From positions 114,886 to 178,885 of the forward strand of contig VBAT01000008.1 of the NCBI GenBank assembly GCA_005884665.1: DNA of 64,000 bases, written 5' to 3'. Below are positions 1-8,745 of this stretch, one piece after another (the first letter of the stretch is position 1; each line of letters starts with the position of its first letter). The notes below the pieces were generated by a model, which worked only from the letters and a program-made list of their open reading frames with translations, was not told where the DNA came from and made no database searches. The translations under genes were made by a program, and so were the position numbers. The DNA comes from Bacteroidota bacterium (GTDB taxonomy: Bacteria > Bacteroidota > Bacteroidia > Chitinophagales > Chitinophagaceae).

Positions 1-214
1 CGCTGGCAAATTGTTCGGGTTGACCCAATACCTGGTAGCCAACCCGGCCTTTGATTACAGTGAAAGATTCGTCCTGGAGAAAGTGCGTGTGCATGACGGG
101 CCCATTGCCAGGCATGACAAAAGCTTCGCCAACTAATTTATCGCCATCAAGCCCATGGAAAATTATTTTTTCACCGATACAATTTTCGATTACGTGAGGA
201 TAAGTGATTTTCAT
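1..214 (-). CDS. Cupin-domain protein (partial, C-terminus cut by window edge)
   Basis: About 71 residues are visible from an ATG at 214. The first cupin motif is intact: a Gly-rich turn, then H42-x-H44, E49 and G56, the metal-binding pattern G(x)5HxH(x)4E(x)6G. Small single-domain cupins bind a metal and act as sensors or dioxygenase/isomerase-like enzymes; the substrate cannot be told from this part. It is the last visible gene of a minus-strand run that starts with an AraC regulator and a DUF1772-like membrane protein, 34 bp downstream of the latter, so it is probably co-transcribed. The second cupin motif lies beyond the window. Confidence 0.8.
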   Translation of the reverse strand, partial: MKITYPHVIENCIGEKIIFHGLDGDKLVGEAFVMPGNGPVMHTHFLQDESFTVIKGRVGYQVLGQPEQFAS

Positions 215-248
215 TTTAATAATTTATTGTTGATAATTGATTTGATCT

Positions 249-728
249 TTATTTCTGTTTGAGCAAATAGATTCGGTGCAATGAGACCCAGGAGAAGCAA
301 ACCCCGACACAGAGAATGCCCGTACGCACCCAGTTCATTGTATTCCATTCCGACCATGTTTTTTTCAGCAGATCAACATCGGTCAATTGCGCATTGCGGA
401 ACATGATATCATTCCTGGGAAAAAAGTATCCGAATGTGAGCCCTTCGGCTAAAAGATAGAGAACAAGTGCAATACCCAGCGAAAGACGGATTACCGGCGA
501 AGCTTTCCAGAACAGGATCAGTGCAACAATTCCCAAGCCCTGGTTGATTGGCGAAAAGATCCGGAAGAAATTCCCGGGATTAACAATTTTAAAATACTCC
601 CTGGCTGCGGCAATCGAATTGGGAATATCGGCCCCCCAGGACCTGGCATCGATCAACGAGGTGTAAAGATTGGCAAACAGCAGACCACTGGCGAGGCTGA
701 TTGACGAGAACAAAACAATTTTTTTCAT
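249..728 (-). CDS. DUF1772-like four-TM membrane protein
   Basis: 159 residues with about four hydrophobic helices (roughly 4-24, 60-78, 80-100 and 132-152). There is a conserved-looking polar stretch between helices 1 and 2 (Asn-Pro-Gly-Asn near residue 50) and a Phe-Pro-Arg-Asn motif near 103. The length, topology and the N-terminal Leu-Tyr-Ser/Thr pattern fit the DUF1772 (anthrone-oxygenase-like) family, whose role in bacteria is unclear. It sits 47 bp after the AraC regulator and 34 bp before a cupin gene on the same strand, so the three look like one operon. Family assignment is from memory of the pattern, not a search. Confidence 0.7.
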   Translation of the reverse strand: MKKIVLFSSISLASGLLFANLYTSLIDARSWGADIPNSIAAAREYFKIVNPGNFFRIFSPINQGLGIVALILFWKASPVIRLSLGIALVLYLLAEGLTFGYFFPRNDIMFRNAQLTDVDLLKKTWSEWNTMNWVRTGILCVGVCFSWVSLHRIYLLKQK

Positions 729-775
729 GATTTTTTTTCACAAAGATGCCTTGCATATCATGCGAAAAATTGTAT

Positions 776-1582
776 TTAACGGACATTCTCGAAGACATGA
801 CCTTTTACAAATCCCTTTGTTTTTTTGTATTCGCCCGGAGTCATCTGCGAGTAGTTTTTGAATGACCGTATAAAATGCGACTGGTCGGAAAAATTACTTT
901 GATAAGCAATGTTTGTCAGCGAAAGATCGGTATGATGAATTAAGTGAACGGCATGAAGATATTTTTTATAAAGAAGGATCTCTTCTGTATTCATGCCTGT
1001 TGCCTCAAACATTTTTCTCGAGAGATGCCTTGGCGAATAACACAGCGAATAGGCCAGGTCCTTTACCGAAAGATCGTGTTGATCTACGCCGGATAAGAAC
1101 TGATTGACCATTTCGTCCTGCGGTTGCCATACAGGAAACTTCTTTTGGATCCAATTAGAAAAAACAGAAACCCGGTTATCAAAATCTGGTTGTTCCGCGA
1201 GTTGATGCCAGAGTGAATTGGCGCCTGAATCCACCAGTGTGAGATCGACGACGATATTGGTAAACTCACCCGAAGCAACGCCGAATATCTTCTTTACCGC
1301 GAGTGGCTGAATGCGTACCCCAAAGAACTTTTGTTGCTTCGGCAGTTCGAGCCGGACGGGGACAGTGTTGAATCCGTTAATGAAACAATTACCCAGGCAG
1401 TACTTTTTACCGGGGAGATGGGCTGAAATTGGGGGACTATCACTGAAATTAAAAATGATCTCAACCATACCCTGAGGGATTATGTGTTCCCGGTTATAAC
1501 GCGGCGAACCTTCTACCTGCCAGAAAGAATCGACGACTGTTTTGACTGGCGAAGCATGTGGTATATATAGGTTGTTGTTCAA
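776..1582 (-). CDS. AraC-family transcriptional regulator
   Basis: 268 residues. The C-terminal ~95 residues (about 165-258) carry the two helix-turn-helix units of AraC/XylS proteins, with the typical Asn-Ile-Ala-Tyr-Gln-Ser-Asn-Phe-Ser-Asp-Gln-Ser-His-Phe segment in the second unit. The N-terminal half matches the DUF6597-type sensor domain often fused to AraC regulators (opening with a Pro-rich segment and a Trp-Gln-Val-Glu motif, then Gly-Met-Val-Glu-Ile-Ile-Phe-Asn). It heads a same-strand run with a DUF1772-like protein and a cupin, which are its likely targets. The inducer is unknown. Confidence 0.9.
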   Translation of the reverse strand: MNNNLYIPHASPVKTVVDSFWQVEGSPRYNREHIIPQGMVEIIFNFSDSPPISAHLPGKKYCLGNCFINGFNTVPVRLELPKQQKFFGVRIQPLAVKKIFGVASGEFTNIVVDLTLVDSGANSLWHQLAEQPDFDNRVSVFSNWIQKKFPVWQPQDEMVNQFLSGVDQHDLSVKDLAYSLCYSPRHLSRKMFEATGMNTEEILLYKKYLHAVHLIHHTDLSLTNIAYQSNFSDQSHFIRSFKNYSQMTPGEYKKTKGFVKGHVFENVR

Positions 1583-1885
1583 GTTCCCGTATTATAGAGA
1601 GAAAGATAGGCTGTCATTACTGGCTGGCAGCCTGTAAACGGGTACCCTAAGCCGGTTCAACGACAATTGCAGTTTCATTCCCCGATTTAAGGTCTTTCTA
1701 ATTTCAGGTCTTCATTCGGGACAGGCAACTGCGAAAAACAATACACGTGTCTGTGCAATCATTGCCTCATAATGACAAGCCTTGCAGTTTCACCTATCGC
1801 CGTGCAAAATTTTAAATTCGCCCAACTATCATATGGCATATATCTTGAAGTTGTAACGGCGATACAAGATTTTAAACCTTCAGAT
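1583..1885. other. Intergenic region, no gene supported
   Basis: About 300 bp between the divergent AraC regulator and the small lipoprotein. It should hold both promoters, but I see no clear TTTG/TAnnTTTG pair. Open frames here have no coding-like composition. Confidence 0.5.
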
Positions 1886-2134
1886 ATGAAAACAACTTTA
1901 GCAGCCATTGCATTTATCGCAATGATTATGATGGCTTGCGGTCCGTCAAGAGAAGTCAACGTTGAAATGGTCAACGCCCAGTTAGTAAAAGTTGACACAA
2001 TTTACCGCAGTTCCGACAACCCCAAACAACAGCTTACCTGGAGAGATAGTGATAATATCGAGTACATCAGCATCGTATCTATGAACAGGAGTTACCCGCT
2101 TGGTGTAGTGATGAGTATGTTGAGACCCAGATAA
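1886..2134 (+). CDS. Small predicted lipoprotein
   Basis: 82 residues from the ATG at 1886. This start is preferred over an in-frame ATG at 1772 because it puts a signal sequence at the N-terminus: a hydrophobic run followed by Met-Met-Ala-Cys, a lipobox-like site with Cys18. The mature part is short and polar, with no domain I recognise. It is followed 37 bp later by a membrane protein on the same strand. It is probably anchored in the cell envelope. Confidence 0.55.
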   Translation: MKTTLAAIAFIAMIMMACGPSREVNVEMVNAQLVKVDTIYRSSDNPKQQLTWRDSDNIEYISIVSMNRSYPLGVVMSMLRPR

Positions 2135-2171
2135 CGGTTTCGCTGGCTTTCGATAAATATTTTTAGGTTGT

Positions 2172-2567
2172 ATGACGATCGGCACGCAGCTAACTTGGTT
2201 ATTCATCCTGGCCATTCCTGTGGCATGTATAGCCTGGACTGTTACACATGAGGAAATCTTCAGAGAGCCAAGAGAGTATTGTGCGAGATGCTCCAAAACC
2301 AGCCGGAATATTTTCAAAAGAAAATTCTTTTACGTTTTTACGTGCGAATATTGTTTCAGTCACTACGTAACAATTCTGATGCTTGTCATCACCCGGTATC
2401 ATTTACTATTTACTGATTGGAGAGGTTACCTGGTCTCCGGTTTTTCGTTGGTATGGATTGCCAATCTTTACATGAGTCTTTATAATCTAATCAGGCTTGA
2501 TGTGAAAAAGGAAAAAACTGATATCAGTATCAAAGAGGAAGAGAAAAAAAGGATTTCAGAGGACTAG
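2172..2567 (+). CDS. Membrane protein with two CxxC pairs, unknown function
   Basis: 131 residues. A first TM helix (about 7-26) is followed by a soluble segment with two CxxC pairs (C37/C40 and C58/C61), then two more hydrophobic helices (about 66-76 and 84-106) and a charged Lys/Glu-rich tail. The spaced CxxC pairs look like a zinc ribbon sitting at the membrane face. No family recognised. It lies 37 bp after the small lipoprotein and may share its transcript. Confidence 0.6.
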   Translation: MTIGTQLTWLFILAIPVACIAWTVTHEEIFREPREYCARCSKTSRNIFKRKFFYVFTCEYCFSHYVTILMLVITRYHLLFTDWRGYLVSGFSLVWIANLYMSLYNLIRLDVKKEKTDISIKEEEKKRISED

Positions 2568-2768
2568 TCGCAGTGAATGGTCTCCCGATAGCAATCCGGA
2601 GCTGAATGACCCCGACCCTTTGGTCGATACTTTATTTATATGAAATGTATTCAGTCATATGCCAATAGGACCTGTTCAACCATTAGCAAAAATTTTTATG
2701 TTTATATCTTTTTCTGTCAGGCAGCAAGCTGGCATAGTTTTGTTGTCTTGATAATTAAATTCGACCTT

Positions 2769-2972
2769 ATGGTACATACTTCTACTTCCGAGACCTCGAA
2801 AAAGCTGGTGATGCGTTTTATCCTTGAGAACATAGACTACCGGAAAAGATGCCAGTACTTGCAGGAAATCATTTCATTAAGCCGGATAAAGGATGTTTGG
2901 AGACAGGCGCTCATTTCTTATTTTGACTCACCAATGAATCAACTCTCGATCACTGAATTCAGCCCGAATTAA
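2769..2972 (+). CDS. Hypothetical small protein (weak)
   Basis: 67 residues from an ATG at 2769; the open frame runs back to 2640, but that part reads like non-coding sequence. The product is polar with a mixed Arg/Lys-rich helix-like middle. There is no recognisable domain and no clear ribosome site. Kept only because its amino-acid use looks ordinary and nothing overlaps it. Confidence 0.25.
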   Translation: MVHTSTSETSKKLVMRFILENIDYRKRCQYLQEIISLSRIKDVWRQALISYFDSPMNQLSITEFSPN

Positions 2973-2990
2973 TTTTCCTGGCTGCCAGCT

Positions 2991-3191
2991 CTAGGGGTAT
3001 TCATAGGCCGATACCTCTATTTTATTTATTGGCTTTCTTTTATTTCCTTCCCTGTTGACGATAGCTGTTAATGCTTTCACTAACACTTTTTCGCCCGAGG
3101 CTGACCTGGGGGTATTTATGGTTTCGAAGGGGGCCTGCGCCATGCAATGCACATAAAGATAACAGCAGAAAGCCGAAAGTAGTTTTTTCAT
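2991..3191 (-). CDS. Hypothetical small secreted protein (weak)
   Basis: 66 residues beginning Met-Lys-Lys-Leu-Leu, then a hydrophobic stretch ending Met-Ala-Gln-Ala, which looks like a Bacteroidota signal peptide with cleavage near residue 19-20. The mature part is about 46 residues with no known domain. It lies alone, convergent with the preceding weak gene. Confidence 0.35.
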   Translation of the reverse strand: MKKLLSAFCCYLYVHCMAQAPFETINTPRSASGEKVLVKALTAIVNREGNKRKPINKIEVSAYEYP

Positions 3192-3481
3192 AGTCTAGGA
3201 TCAAACAATTAAGATACAAAGGATGCTGGTTTTAAGCAATCCAATCGGAACAATTCCGACAGCAGCCGTTTTGAGCCCGTATATTCACTTGTGAAAAATA
3301 CCAATCTGCATCTTTTTGAAAACAAATCTTTAAGAAGCGGGTTAATAGAAATTGGTAACCTATGTGGATAGCGTGTTAAAAACCTGCGAGCCGCTCACTA
3401 AATTTTAAGACTCCGGATGCAGCGTTTGAGGGCTCGTACCTCTCATTTTTAGTAGACTTTGCTAATATAAAACTTGAGAAA

Positions 3482-3736
3482 ATGAAGGTTATCTGTATCG
3501 ACGATAAAGAACGGGCCGGTGATTATCCCGGTTCCCCCGAGGTCAGGGAAGGATCCGTTTATACCACCCTGAGCACCTGCAGGGGATACGGAAAGGACGG
3601 TTCTGTTGTATTATCTTATAAACTGGAAGAGTTTGAACAAAAGTATTGTTGGGACTGCGATCGCTTCATTCCCCTTTCGGATATCTCCGAAACTGCCATG
3701 GAACGTAATTATCTTATACTCCAGGACGTTTACTAA
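3482..3736 (+). CDS. Conserved-looking small protein with CxxC motif
   Basis: 84 residues, no signal peptide, compact and mixed in composition, with C5, C33 and a Cys-Trp-Asp-Cys pair at 56-59 that could bind a metal or form a disulfide. The Gly-Ser-Val-Tyr-Thr middle suggests a small beta domain. I recognise no family. It stands alone in an otherwise non-coding stretch. Confidence 0.55.
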   Translation: MKVICIDDKERAGDYPGSPEVREGSVYTTLSTCRGYGKDGSVVLSYKLEEFEQKYCWDCDRFIPLSDISETAMERNYLILQDVY

Positions 3737-3998
3737 GAAATCCGAAAAGAGAACCCCGAAACCTGAAAAAATTACTTAGGTCGAATCCTGCTGGTATTTT
3801 ACGTAACGCCAATGACCTTCGGAAAATGGTTCTGAATCTATAAACGATAGATTCCTGTGCAGGTTTCGGATTTCGTGCCTTAAGCATTCGGATTTTCAAC
3901 TTCCGCATCTGAATGATGATTTTTTCTCACTTAATGATGATTTTATCTGTCTAAAGATCAGGTGCATTGTCCTAACTTTTGTTATCAAAATTATCTGC

Positions 3999-4685
3999 AT
4001 GAAATATCTCCTTATTTTGTTTTTGATTGCTTGCATTAATTCGAACTCCCTGGCCCAGGGAAAATCTATCCGGGTAAAAGCTGGGGAAGACCTGGCACAG
4101 GCGTATTCGCCTAATGGGTTTTATAGATTCCCCCAATTTTTAAAGGCTGTTGTCTATTATAAAAATGGAGGCCCGAGTTCCGGGCCCTTATTTAACTACA
4201 ATCTTCTTTCAGGCAACATGCAATTCATCAACCAAAAGGGCGACACACTGGATATAGGAGATCCCGGGAATTTCGATTCACTTGTATTTGATAAATCTGT
4301 CTTCGTTTATAAGGAAGGGTTTATGGAAATGGTAGCATCGAGTGATTCAGTCAGATTATTAAAGAAACTGGTGCTTAGAACCCAGGCAGAAAACATCGGG
4401 GCCTATGGCCTTCCCAATTCCACCGCCTCCATAACGAACATGAAGAATTTCACAACCGGCACAAGTGTGTACAGTCTTGTAATAAACCAGGATGTCATTT
4501 TAGATGAAAACATAAGCTGGTTCTTCAGTAGTGGCGGCAATACTGTAAAAGCCAGTAAGTCTAACCTGCTTAAAATCCTCCCCGGCGACAAAGCCGCAAG
4601 AGCGGAGGCCTACCTTCGGCAGAATAAGACCAGTTTTGAAAAAGAAACAGATCTGAGGAAACTTATGGCTGCAATTGCAGGCTAA
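3999..4685 (+). CDS. Secreted hypothetical protein
   Basis: 228 residues with a clear signal peptide (hydrophobic core 3-13, Ser-Leu-Ala-Gln cleavage region near residue 20). The mature part is mixed alpha/beta with no motif I can name. Preceded by a long AT-rich leader. A perfect 22-bp GC-rich palindrome follows 13 bp after the stop. Confidence 0.65.
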   Translation: MKYLLILFLIACINSNSLAQGKSIRVKAGEDLAQAYSPNGFYRFPQFLKAVVYYKNGGPSSGPLFNYNLLSGNMQFINQKGDTLDIGDPGNFDSLVFDKSVFVYKEGFMEMVASSDSVRLLKKLVLRTQAENIGAYGLPNSTASITNMKNFTTGTSVYSLVINQDVILDENISWFFSSGGNTVKASKSNLLKILPGDKAARAEAYLRQNKTSFEKETDLRKLMAAIAG

Positions 4686-4697
4686 ATTCTATTCTGA

Positions 4698-4719
4698 ACC
4701 TGCCTGCCCGCAGGCAGGT
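4698..4719. repeat. REP-like palindrome after secreted protein
   Basis: Ten-base arms ACCTGCCTGC and GCAGGCAGGT separated by CC. It may act as a transcript end or as a dispersed palindrome; a related CCTGCC/GGTAGG element lies after pyk at 20975. There is no T-tract, so a simple intrinsic terminator is less likely. Confidence 0.6.
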
Positions 4720-4819
4720 GTTAAACGCTGGCCATCCTGGCTGAAGCGGCCATGTTGATTGCCTGATCGGAAAATTGAAATCCGTTAAAATTTAGTGGTT
4801 ACAACTTATTACTTATAAC

Positions 4820-4827
4820 TAACTTTG
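4820..4827 (+). promoter_or_regulatory. Candidate -7 element (TAACTTTG) for Coq4-like gene
   Basis: Matches the Bacteroidota -7 consensus TAnnTTTG and lies 31 bp before the ATG at 4859. No good -33 TTTG is seen. Confidence 0.35.
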
Positions 4828-4858
4828 CTTTTCAAAGACAAGTTGTTTTCCCCATTCT

Positions 4859-5497
4859 ATGGTCTACCTAGCCTCAGAAAGTGAGATGCAAACTCCCCGA
4901 GATATTTTGCCGGGTTTCTATAAGCAATATCAATTAGGTGAAGATGGCGGTCAAAGCAGTCCCCATGTAAAGATCGAGGTCACAAAAAAGATTTCCCTGT
5001 ACTTTCCCAATTTTCCCGCAAGACGCAAAGCCATATTCAAGCATGATGTCCACCATATCGTTACCGGCTATACCAGTACGTTTAAAGGCGAGACAGAGAT
5101 CGGCGCCTGGGAGATCGCATCGGGTTGCAGACATTACTGGGCAGCATTCGTTTTGGATATGTCAGGCTTAATGACTGGAATTCTCTTTAATTTCCTGGGA
5201 GTTTACAAAGCATTTGTCAAAGGCAGAAGGACCCGGAATCTATACAGCAATTCGCTTACCGACGCCGAAGTAATGGATATGTCGGTCGCTGAAATAAAAA
5301 ATAAATTGCTGCTTACAGGGTACCCGGAAAATAATTACGGCGGTTTTGTTGACATACTTCTCTTTGCGGGACTTCTTTTGTTCGGAGTCATTTATGCAAC
5401 AGTATCGCTTTTGTTTTTACCATTTACTCTCGCTTATACTTTTTATGTTCTGATCCTGCAAAAGAAAACAACAACTGCCCGTATAGATCCTTTATGA
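4859..5497 (+). CDS. Coq4-like protein fused to C-terminal membrane segment
   Basis: 212 residues. Residues 62-78 spell H-D-x-x-H followed by exactly 11 residues and a Glu (H62, D63, H66, E78), which is the zinc-ligand motif of Coq4-family proteins, including the Thr-Gly-Tyr between. Coq4 is a ubiquinone biosynthesis protein recently tied to C1 decarboxylation, yet Bacteroidota make menaquinone, so the role here is open. Hydrophobic helices lie near 103-117 and 165-200; the latter looks like a C-terminal anchor. The stop overlaps the next gene's ATG by four bases, so the two are probably translated together. Confidence 0.6.
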   Translation: MVYLASESEMQTPRDILPGFYKQYQLGEDGGQSSPHVKIEVTKKISLYFPNFPARRKAIFKHDVHHIVTGYTSTFKGETEIGAWEIASGCRHYWAAFVLDMSGLMTGILFNFLGVYKAFVKGRRTRNLYSNSLTDAEVMDMSVAEIKNKLLLTGYPENNYGGFVDILLFAGLLLFGVIYATVSLLFLPFTLAYTFYVLILQKKTTTARIDPL

Positions 5498-5976
5498 AAT
5501 TCAGGTTGAACTATTTATTTACTCTCGCTGCGATATTATTTCTGTGTTCATGCGACTCATCTAACCAAAAAGCGGGTACAGAAGAGAAGTTTTTTGATAG
5601 TTGTTCCGTGGCGGTAAAGGATGAAAACACAAAGCTGGCTGAACAAATGGTCAGTCCCGGCTACACTGGCGAATTAAATAACTATTGGGGTGATGACACG
5701 ACAAAGCTGGATTTTAAACATGTTTTTGACATGGGAAGGATCGTCAAAAGCATATTTTATTATGAAAATGGGAATGTCCAGGAAGAGTATACCTATAAAT
5801 GCGGCTCGCTCCACGGCGTGCGAAAGAGATATTATAAGGATGGCGCACTGTTTCAAAAAATACCTTATCGCTACGGTCGAATGGAAGGAGTGGGAGAGGA
5901 GTTTTCTGAAAAAGGTGTATTAAGGATCCGCATCGTATTCAAGGCCGATTCAATAATAAGCAAACAAGAATTTTGA
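5494..5976 (+). CDS. MORN-repeat (YwqK-like) lipoprotein
   Basis: 160 residues with a lipoprotein signal ending Leu-Cys-Ser-Cys (lipidated Cys20 likely). From about residue 85 it has repeated Tyr-x2-Asn/Asp-Gly stretches (Tyr-Glu-Asn-Gly, Tyr-Lys-Asp-Gly) spaced ~23 residues apart, typical of MORN-variant repeats in YwqK-like envelope proteins. It overlaps the Coq4-like gene by ATGA, suggesting translational coupling and a shared envelope role. Confidence 0.65.
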   Translation: MKFRLNYLFTLAAILFLCSCDSSNQKAGTEEKFFDSCSVAVKDENTKLAEQMVSPGYTGELNNYWGDDTTKLDFKHVFDMGRIVKSIFYYENGNVQEEYTYKCGSLHGVRKRYYKDGALFQKIPYRYGRMEGVGEEFSEKGVLRIRIVFKADSIISKQEF

Positions 5977-6211
5977 GACCGGCCTCTTATTTTACTATAG
6001 TCCGGCTCATTTGTAGTACACATTGTCGAAGCAATGGCCATTCGAATTGAGCAAGCCGATGACCGCGGTTTTTTACAAACTTTATATCGAGCGAAGGCAC
6101 AGCAGGCAGGCCTTTTTTAACCCTTTAAACCCTCTTTCCGGCTCTGTTTCTGTTACTCATTCTGCGGTGCGGCATAACGATTTAAACCATTAAACGTTTT
6201 AAACCTTCTTC

Positions 6212-7120
6212 TCAATCAATCCAGCCATTACTTGTCAACCAGTTCTTCAGCCTTTCCATCCAACGATCGCTGGTTGTTTTGTTGTTCATGCCAAATCCAT
6301 GGCCTCCTTTGGGATAAAGATGAAGCTCGGCTCCTATGTTATTTTTCAATAATGAAAGATAATACTGGATGCTGTTCTCCACCTTCACGGTTCTATCATC
6401 ACCTGCATGCACAAGAAACGCGGGAGGGGTTTGCGGTGTGACCAGCAGCTCACTGGAATACTCGATTACTTTTTGGGAAGTAGGAGATTTACCAATAAGG
6501 TTAGTCCGGCTACCCATGTGTGCAAGGCTGTCGGTAAAACTGATGACCGGGTAAATAAGGATCGAAAAATCGGGTCTCAGCGAAATATTGGTGGGGTTGT
6601 CGATCACGGCATTATTAAAATGCGTGGAAACCGTCGAGGCAAGGTGACCACCGGCCGAAAAACCCATGATTCCGATCCTTCCGGGATCGATGTTCCATTT
6701 CGCCGCATTCTCTCTTACCAGTTGTATCGCCCTTTGCGCATCCTGCAAAGGGCCAATGGATTTATCGATCATAATAGTGTCGTCGGGCAAACGATACTTC
6801 AACACAAAGGCTATAATGCCCCAGTCATTGAATATTTTGGCTACATCCGAGCCTTCATGAGTGGCGGAAAGACGCACATAACCACCTCCAGGGCAAATAA
6901 TGACCGCGGCTTTCTTCGCATTTGGGTTAGACGGGATGTACATGGTCAGTGTCGGCACCGACACTTTGCTTATCCGGGTCATGTTATCCGTTGTAACGCT
7001 TTCTTCCCGATTGGGCGAAGGCCTGCTGTTCGGAACTTTTTCATATAAAGGGATTACCGTCTGGGCCAGGAGAAATCCACCCGGAATAAGAACTAGCGAC
7101 AGCAGCATAACTTTTTTCAT
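6212..7120 (-). CDS. Secreted alpha/beta hydrolase, acetyl-xylan-esterase-like (BD-FAE type)
   Basis: 302 residues with an N-terminal signal (about 1-20). The oxyanion region is Pro-Gly-Gly-Gly-Tyr at 77-81, the nucleophile elbow Gly-Phe-Ser-Ala-Gly-Gly-His gives S155, the acid is in Ala-Gly-Asp-Asp (about D242) and the base in Gly-Gly-His-Gly (H274). This layout fits the BD-FAE/dienelactone-hydrolase branch that deacetylates plant polysaccharides. It sits 23 bp downstream of a TMEM175-like channel on the same strand. No other carbohydrate-active gene is adjacent, so the substrate is a guess. Confidence 0.85.
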   Translation of the reverse strand: MKKVMLLSLVLIPGGFLLAQTVIPLYEKVPNSRPSPNREESVTTDNMTRISKVSVPTLTMYIPSNPNAKKAAVIICPGGGYVRLSATHEGSDVAKIFNDWGIIAFVLKYRLPDDTIMIDKSIGPLQDAQRAIQLVRENAAKWNIDPGRIGIMGFSAGGHLASTVSTHFNNAVIDNPTNISLRPDFSILIYPVISFTDSLAHMGSRTNLIGKSPTSQKVIEYSSELLVTPQTPPAFLVHAGDDRTVKVENSIQYYLSLLKNNIGAELHLYPKGGHGFGMNNKTTSDRWMERLKNWLTSNGWID

Positions 7121-7143
7121 ATGTATTCTTTTAGTAGAATCAT

Positions 7144-7719
7144 TTATTCATTCAATGCTTTTTCAATGTTACGATCAGGTATCAGCCAAATAAACGCTAC
7201 GACGACAAACATTGCCGTTGACAAAACTGGATGTAGAAATGCGGCCGGGATAGCTAAAACATAGATCACGAGCGAAATGGTACCCTTCGTAGACTGTTTT
7301 TCCAGCGATTCATGAACGCGAGATTGATGCGAAGGACTGCTGATGATTGACCTGAGCAGGATGTAATAGGCGATACCGCAAACGGCCTGCAGCCCGGCAT
7401 AAACGGCAACTGGGACGGCACTAAAATTTTCACCGACCCAACTGGTTGCAAAAGGGATAAGAGAAAGCCAGAAAAGGAGGTGGGTATTGGCCCAGATTAT
7501 TTTCGTGTTTACATGCGATACGGCATGAAAAAGGTGATGATGATTGCCCCAATAGATGGCAACCAGGGTAAAGCTTAACACATAGCTAAGGAAGGAAGGC
7601 AACACCGCCTTTATAGCATGCCAGTCCGTGCTATGCGGCGCCTTTAATTCAAGCACCATGATCGTTATGATGATGGCAATAACGCCATCACTAAAGGCCT
7701 CCAGCCTTGTTTTGGTCAT
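7144..7719 (-). CDS. TMEM175 / DUF1211 family potassium channel-like protein
   Basis: 191 residues with six hydrophobic helices. The first opens with the family signature Arg-Leu-Glu-Ala-Phe-Ser-Asp-Gly-Val (FSD at 9-11), whose Phe-Ser-Asp packs near the pore in bacterial TMEM175 potassium channels. Length is normal for the single-repeat bacterial form. It precedes the esterase by 23 bp on the same strand. Functional link between the two is not evident. Confidence 0.88.
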   Translation of the reverse strand: MTKTRLEAFSDGVIAIIITIMVLELKAPHSTDWHAIKAVLPSFLSYVLSFTLVAIYWGNHHHLFHAVSHVNTKIIWANTHLLFWLSLIPFATSWVGENFSAVPVAVYAGLQAVCGIAYYILLRSIISSPSHQSRVHESLEKQSTKGTISLVIYVLAIPAAFLHPVLSTAMFVVVAFIWLIPDRNIEKALNE

Positions 7720-7838
7720 CGGGAATCTTTGTGGTGTTCTAAATTAGCAATAAAACATTCACTATAATAAACCAGCCCGGTATTTGTGATACACTATTTT
7801 TTTGTTTCTTTGCGCCAGCCCAACTATAAACGATTATC

Positions 7839-8627
7839 ATGAAAGATGTAGTTATTCCTGTCGATTTTTCGGAAACCTCGTTGAATGCTGCCCGTTTTGC
7901 TGCCGATATGTTAAGCGGTAAAACGGATACCCGTGTGATTTTATACCACATGTTTGCTGACAAAGACGAGTCGGATACGGCCTCACAGTATCTTGATAGC
8001 CTGAAGGCCGAGTTACTGACGAAAGGAGTTCATGAGAATATCGAATGCGTTAAGGAATACGGCGAAGACCTGATCGATTCACTGGGAAGGCTCGCTTATC
8101 AGAAAAGCGCTGAACTGATCGTGATGGGAATTTCTGAAAAAGACGAATGGAGACAGTTGCTGACAGGAAGCAACACACTCAAAATGGCCGAACAAAATGT
8201 TTGCCCGGTTATGATCATACCGCCTACCGCAAAATACAATGGGATCACGAACGTGGCCCTGACATCCGATTTCAAAAATGTGGTTGAAACAACACCTGTG
8301 CTGGCTATAAAGACAATACTTGAACTATTCAATTCAAAGCTTCATATTGTCAACGTCGATAATGAACATTATGTTTCGCTGAGCGAAGAATATCTTTCCG
8401 AGCGGGGAAAAATGCAGGAGATGTTCAGCCAGTTCAACCCTGAATTCTATTTTATCGGTATGAATGATTTTTACGACGCAGTCGAACAGTTTTCAAAAGA
8501 CCGGAATATCGACCTGCTGATCGTGATCCCCAGGAACCACTCCTTTATCAACAGGATGTTCAGTACCAGCCATACCAAGAAATTGGCCTTTCACAGCTCG
8601 ATCCCTATTCTCGCAGCACATGAATGA
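7839..8627 (+). CDS. Universal stress protein, two UspA domains
   Basis: 262 residues forming two UspA-like halves (about 1-133 and 140-262). The first starts Val-Ile-Pro-Val-Asp-Phe-Ser-Glu-Thr-Ser and ends in the Gly-Ser-Asn-Thr ... Cys-Pro-Val-Met nucleotide-loop region; the second ends Ser-Ile-Pro-Ile-Leu. Such tandem USPs are common in Bacteroidota and are usually cytoplasmic stress or energy sensors that bind ATP/AMP. Divergent from the TMEM175 gene. Confidence 0.9.
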   Translation: MKDVVIPVDFSETSLNAARFAADMLSGKTDTRVILYHMFADKDESDTASQYLDSLKAELLTKGVHENIECVKEYGEDLIDSLGRLAYQKSAELIVMGISEKDEWRQLLTGSNTLKMAEQNVCPVMIIPPTAKYNGITNVALTSDFKNVVETTPVLAIKTILELFNSKLHIVNVDNEHYVSLSEEYLSERGKMQEMFSQFNPEFYFIGMNDFYDAVEQFSKDRNIDLLIVIPRNHSFINRMFSTSHTKKLAFHSSIPILAAHE

Positions 8628-8745
8628 TGTGCTGAAATCTGAAGATCTAAAGCCGGAAATTCGAAATACATGTAGGTAGAACCCTATTTATCTTTTCGAA
8701 TTTCGAAATTCCTGCTTTCGGATTTCAAGCTTCTTTTTATTGCCT

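Noticed and set aside
6407-7048. 213-codon open frame on the + strand
   Set aside because: Antisense to the esterase and its signal peptide; the sequence is basic and repetitive with no domain, whereas the minus strand has a full catalytic triad.
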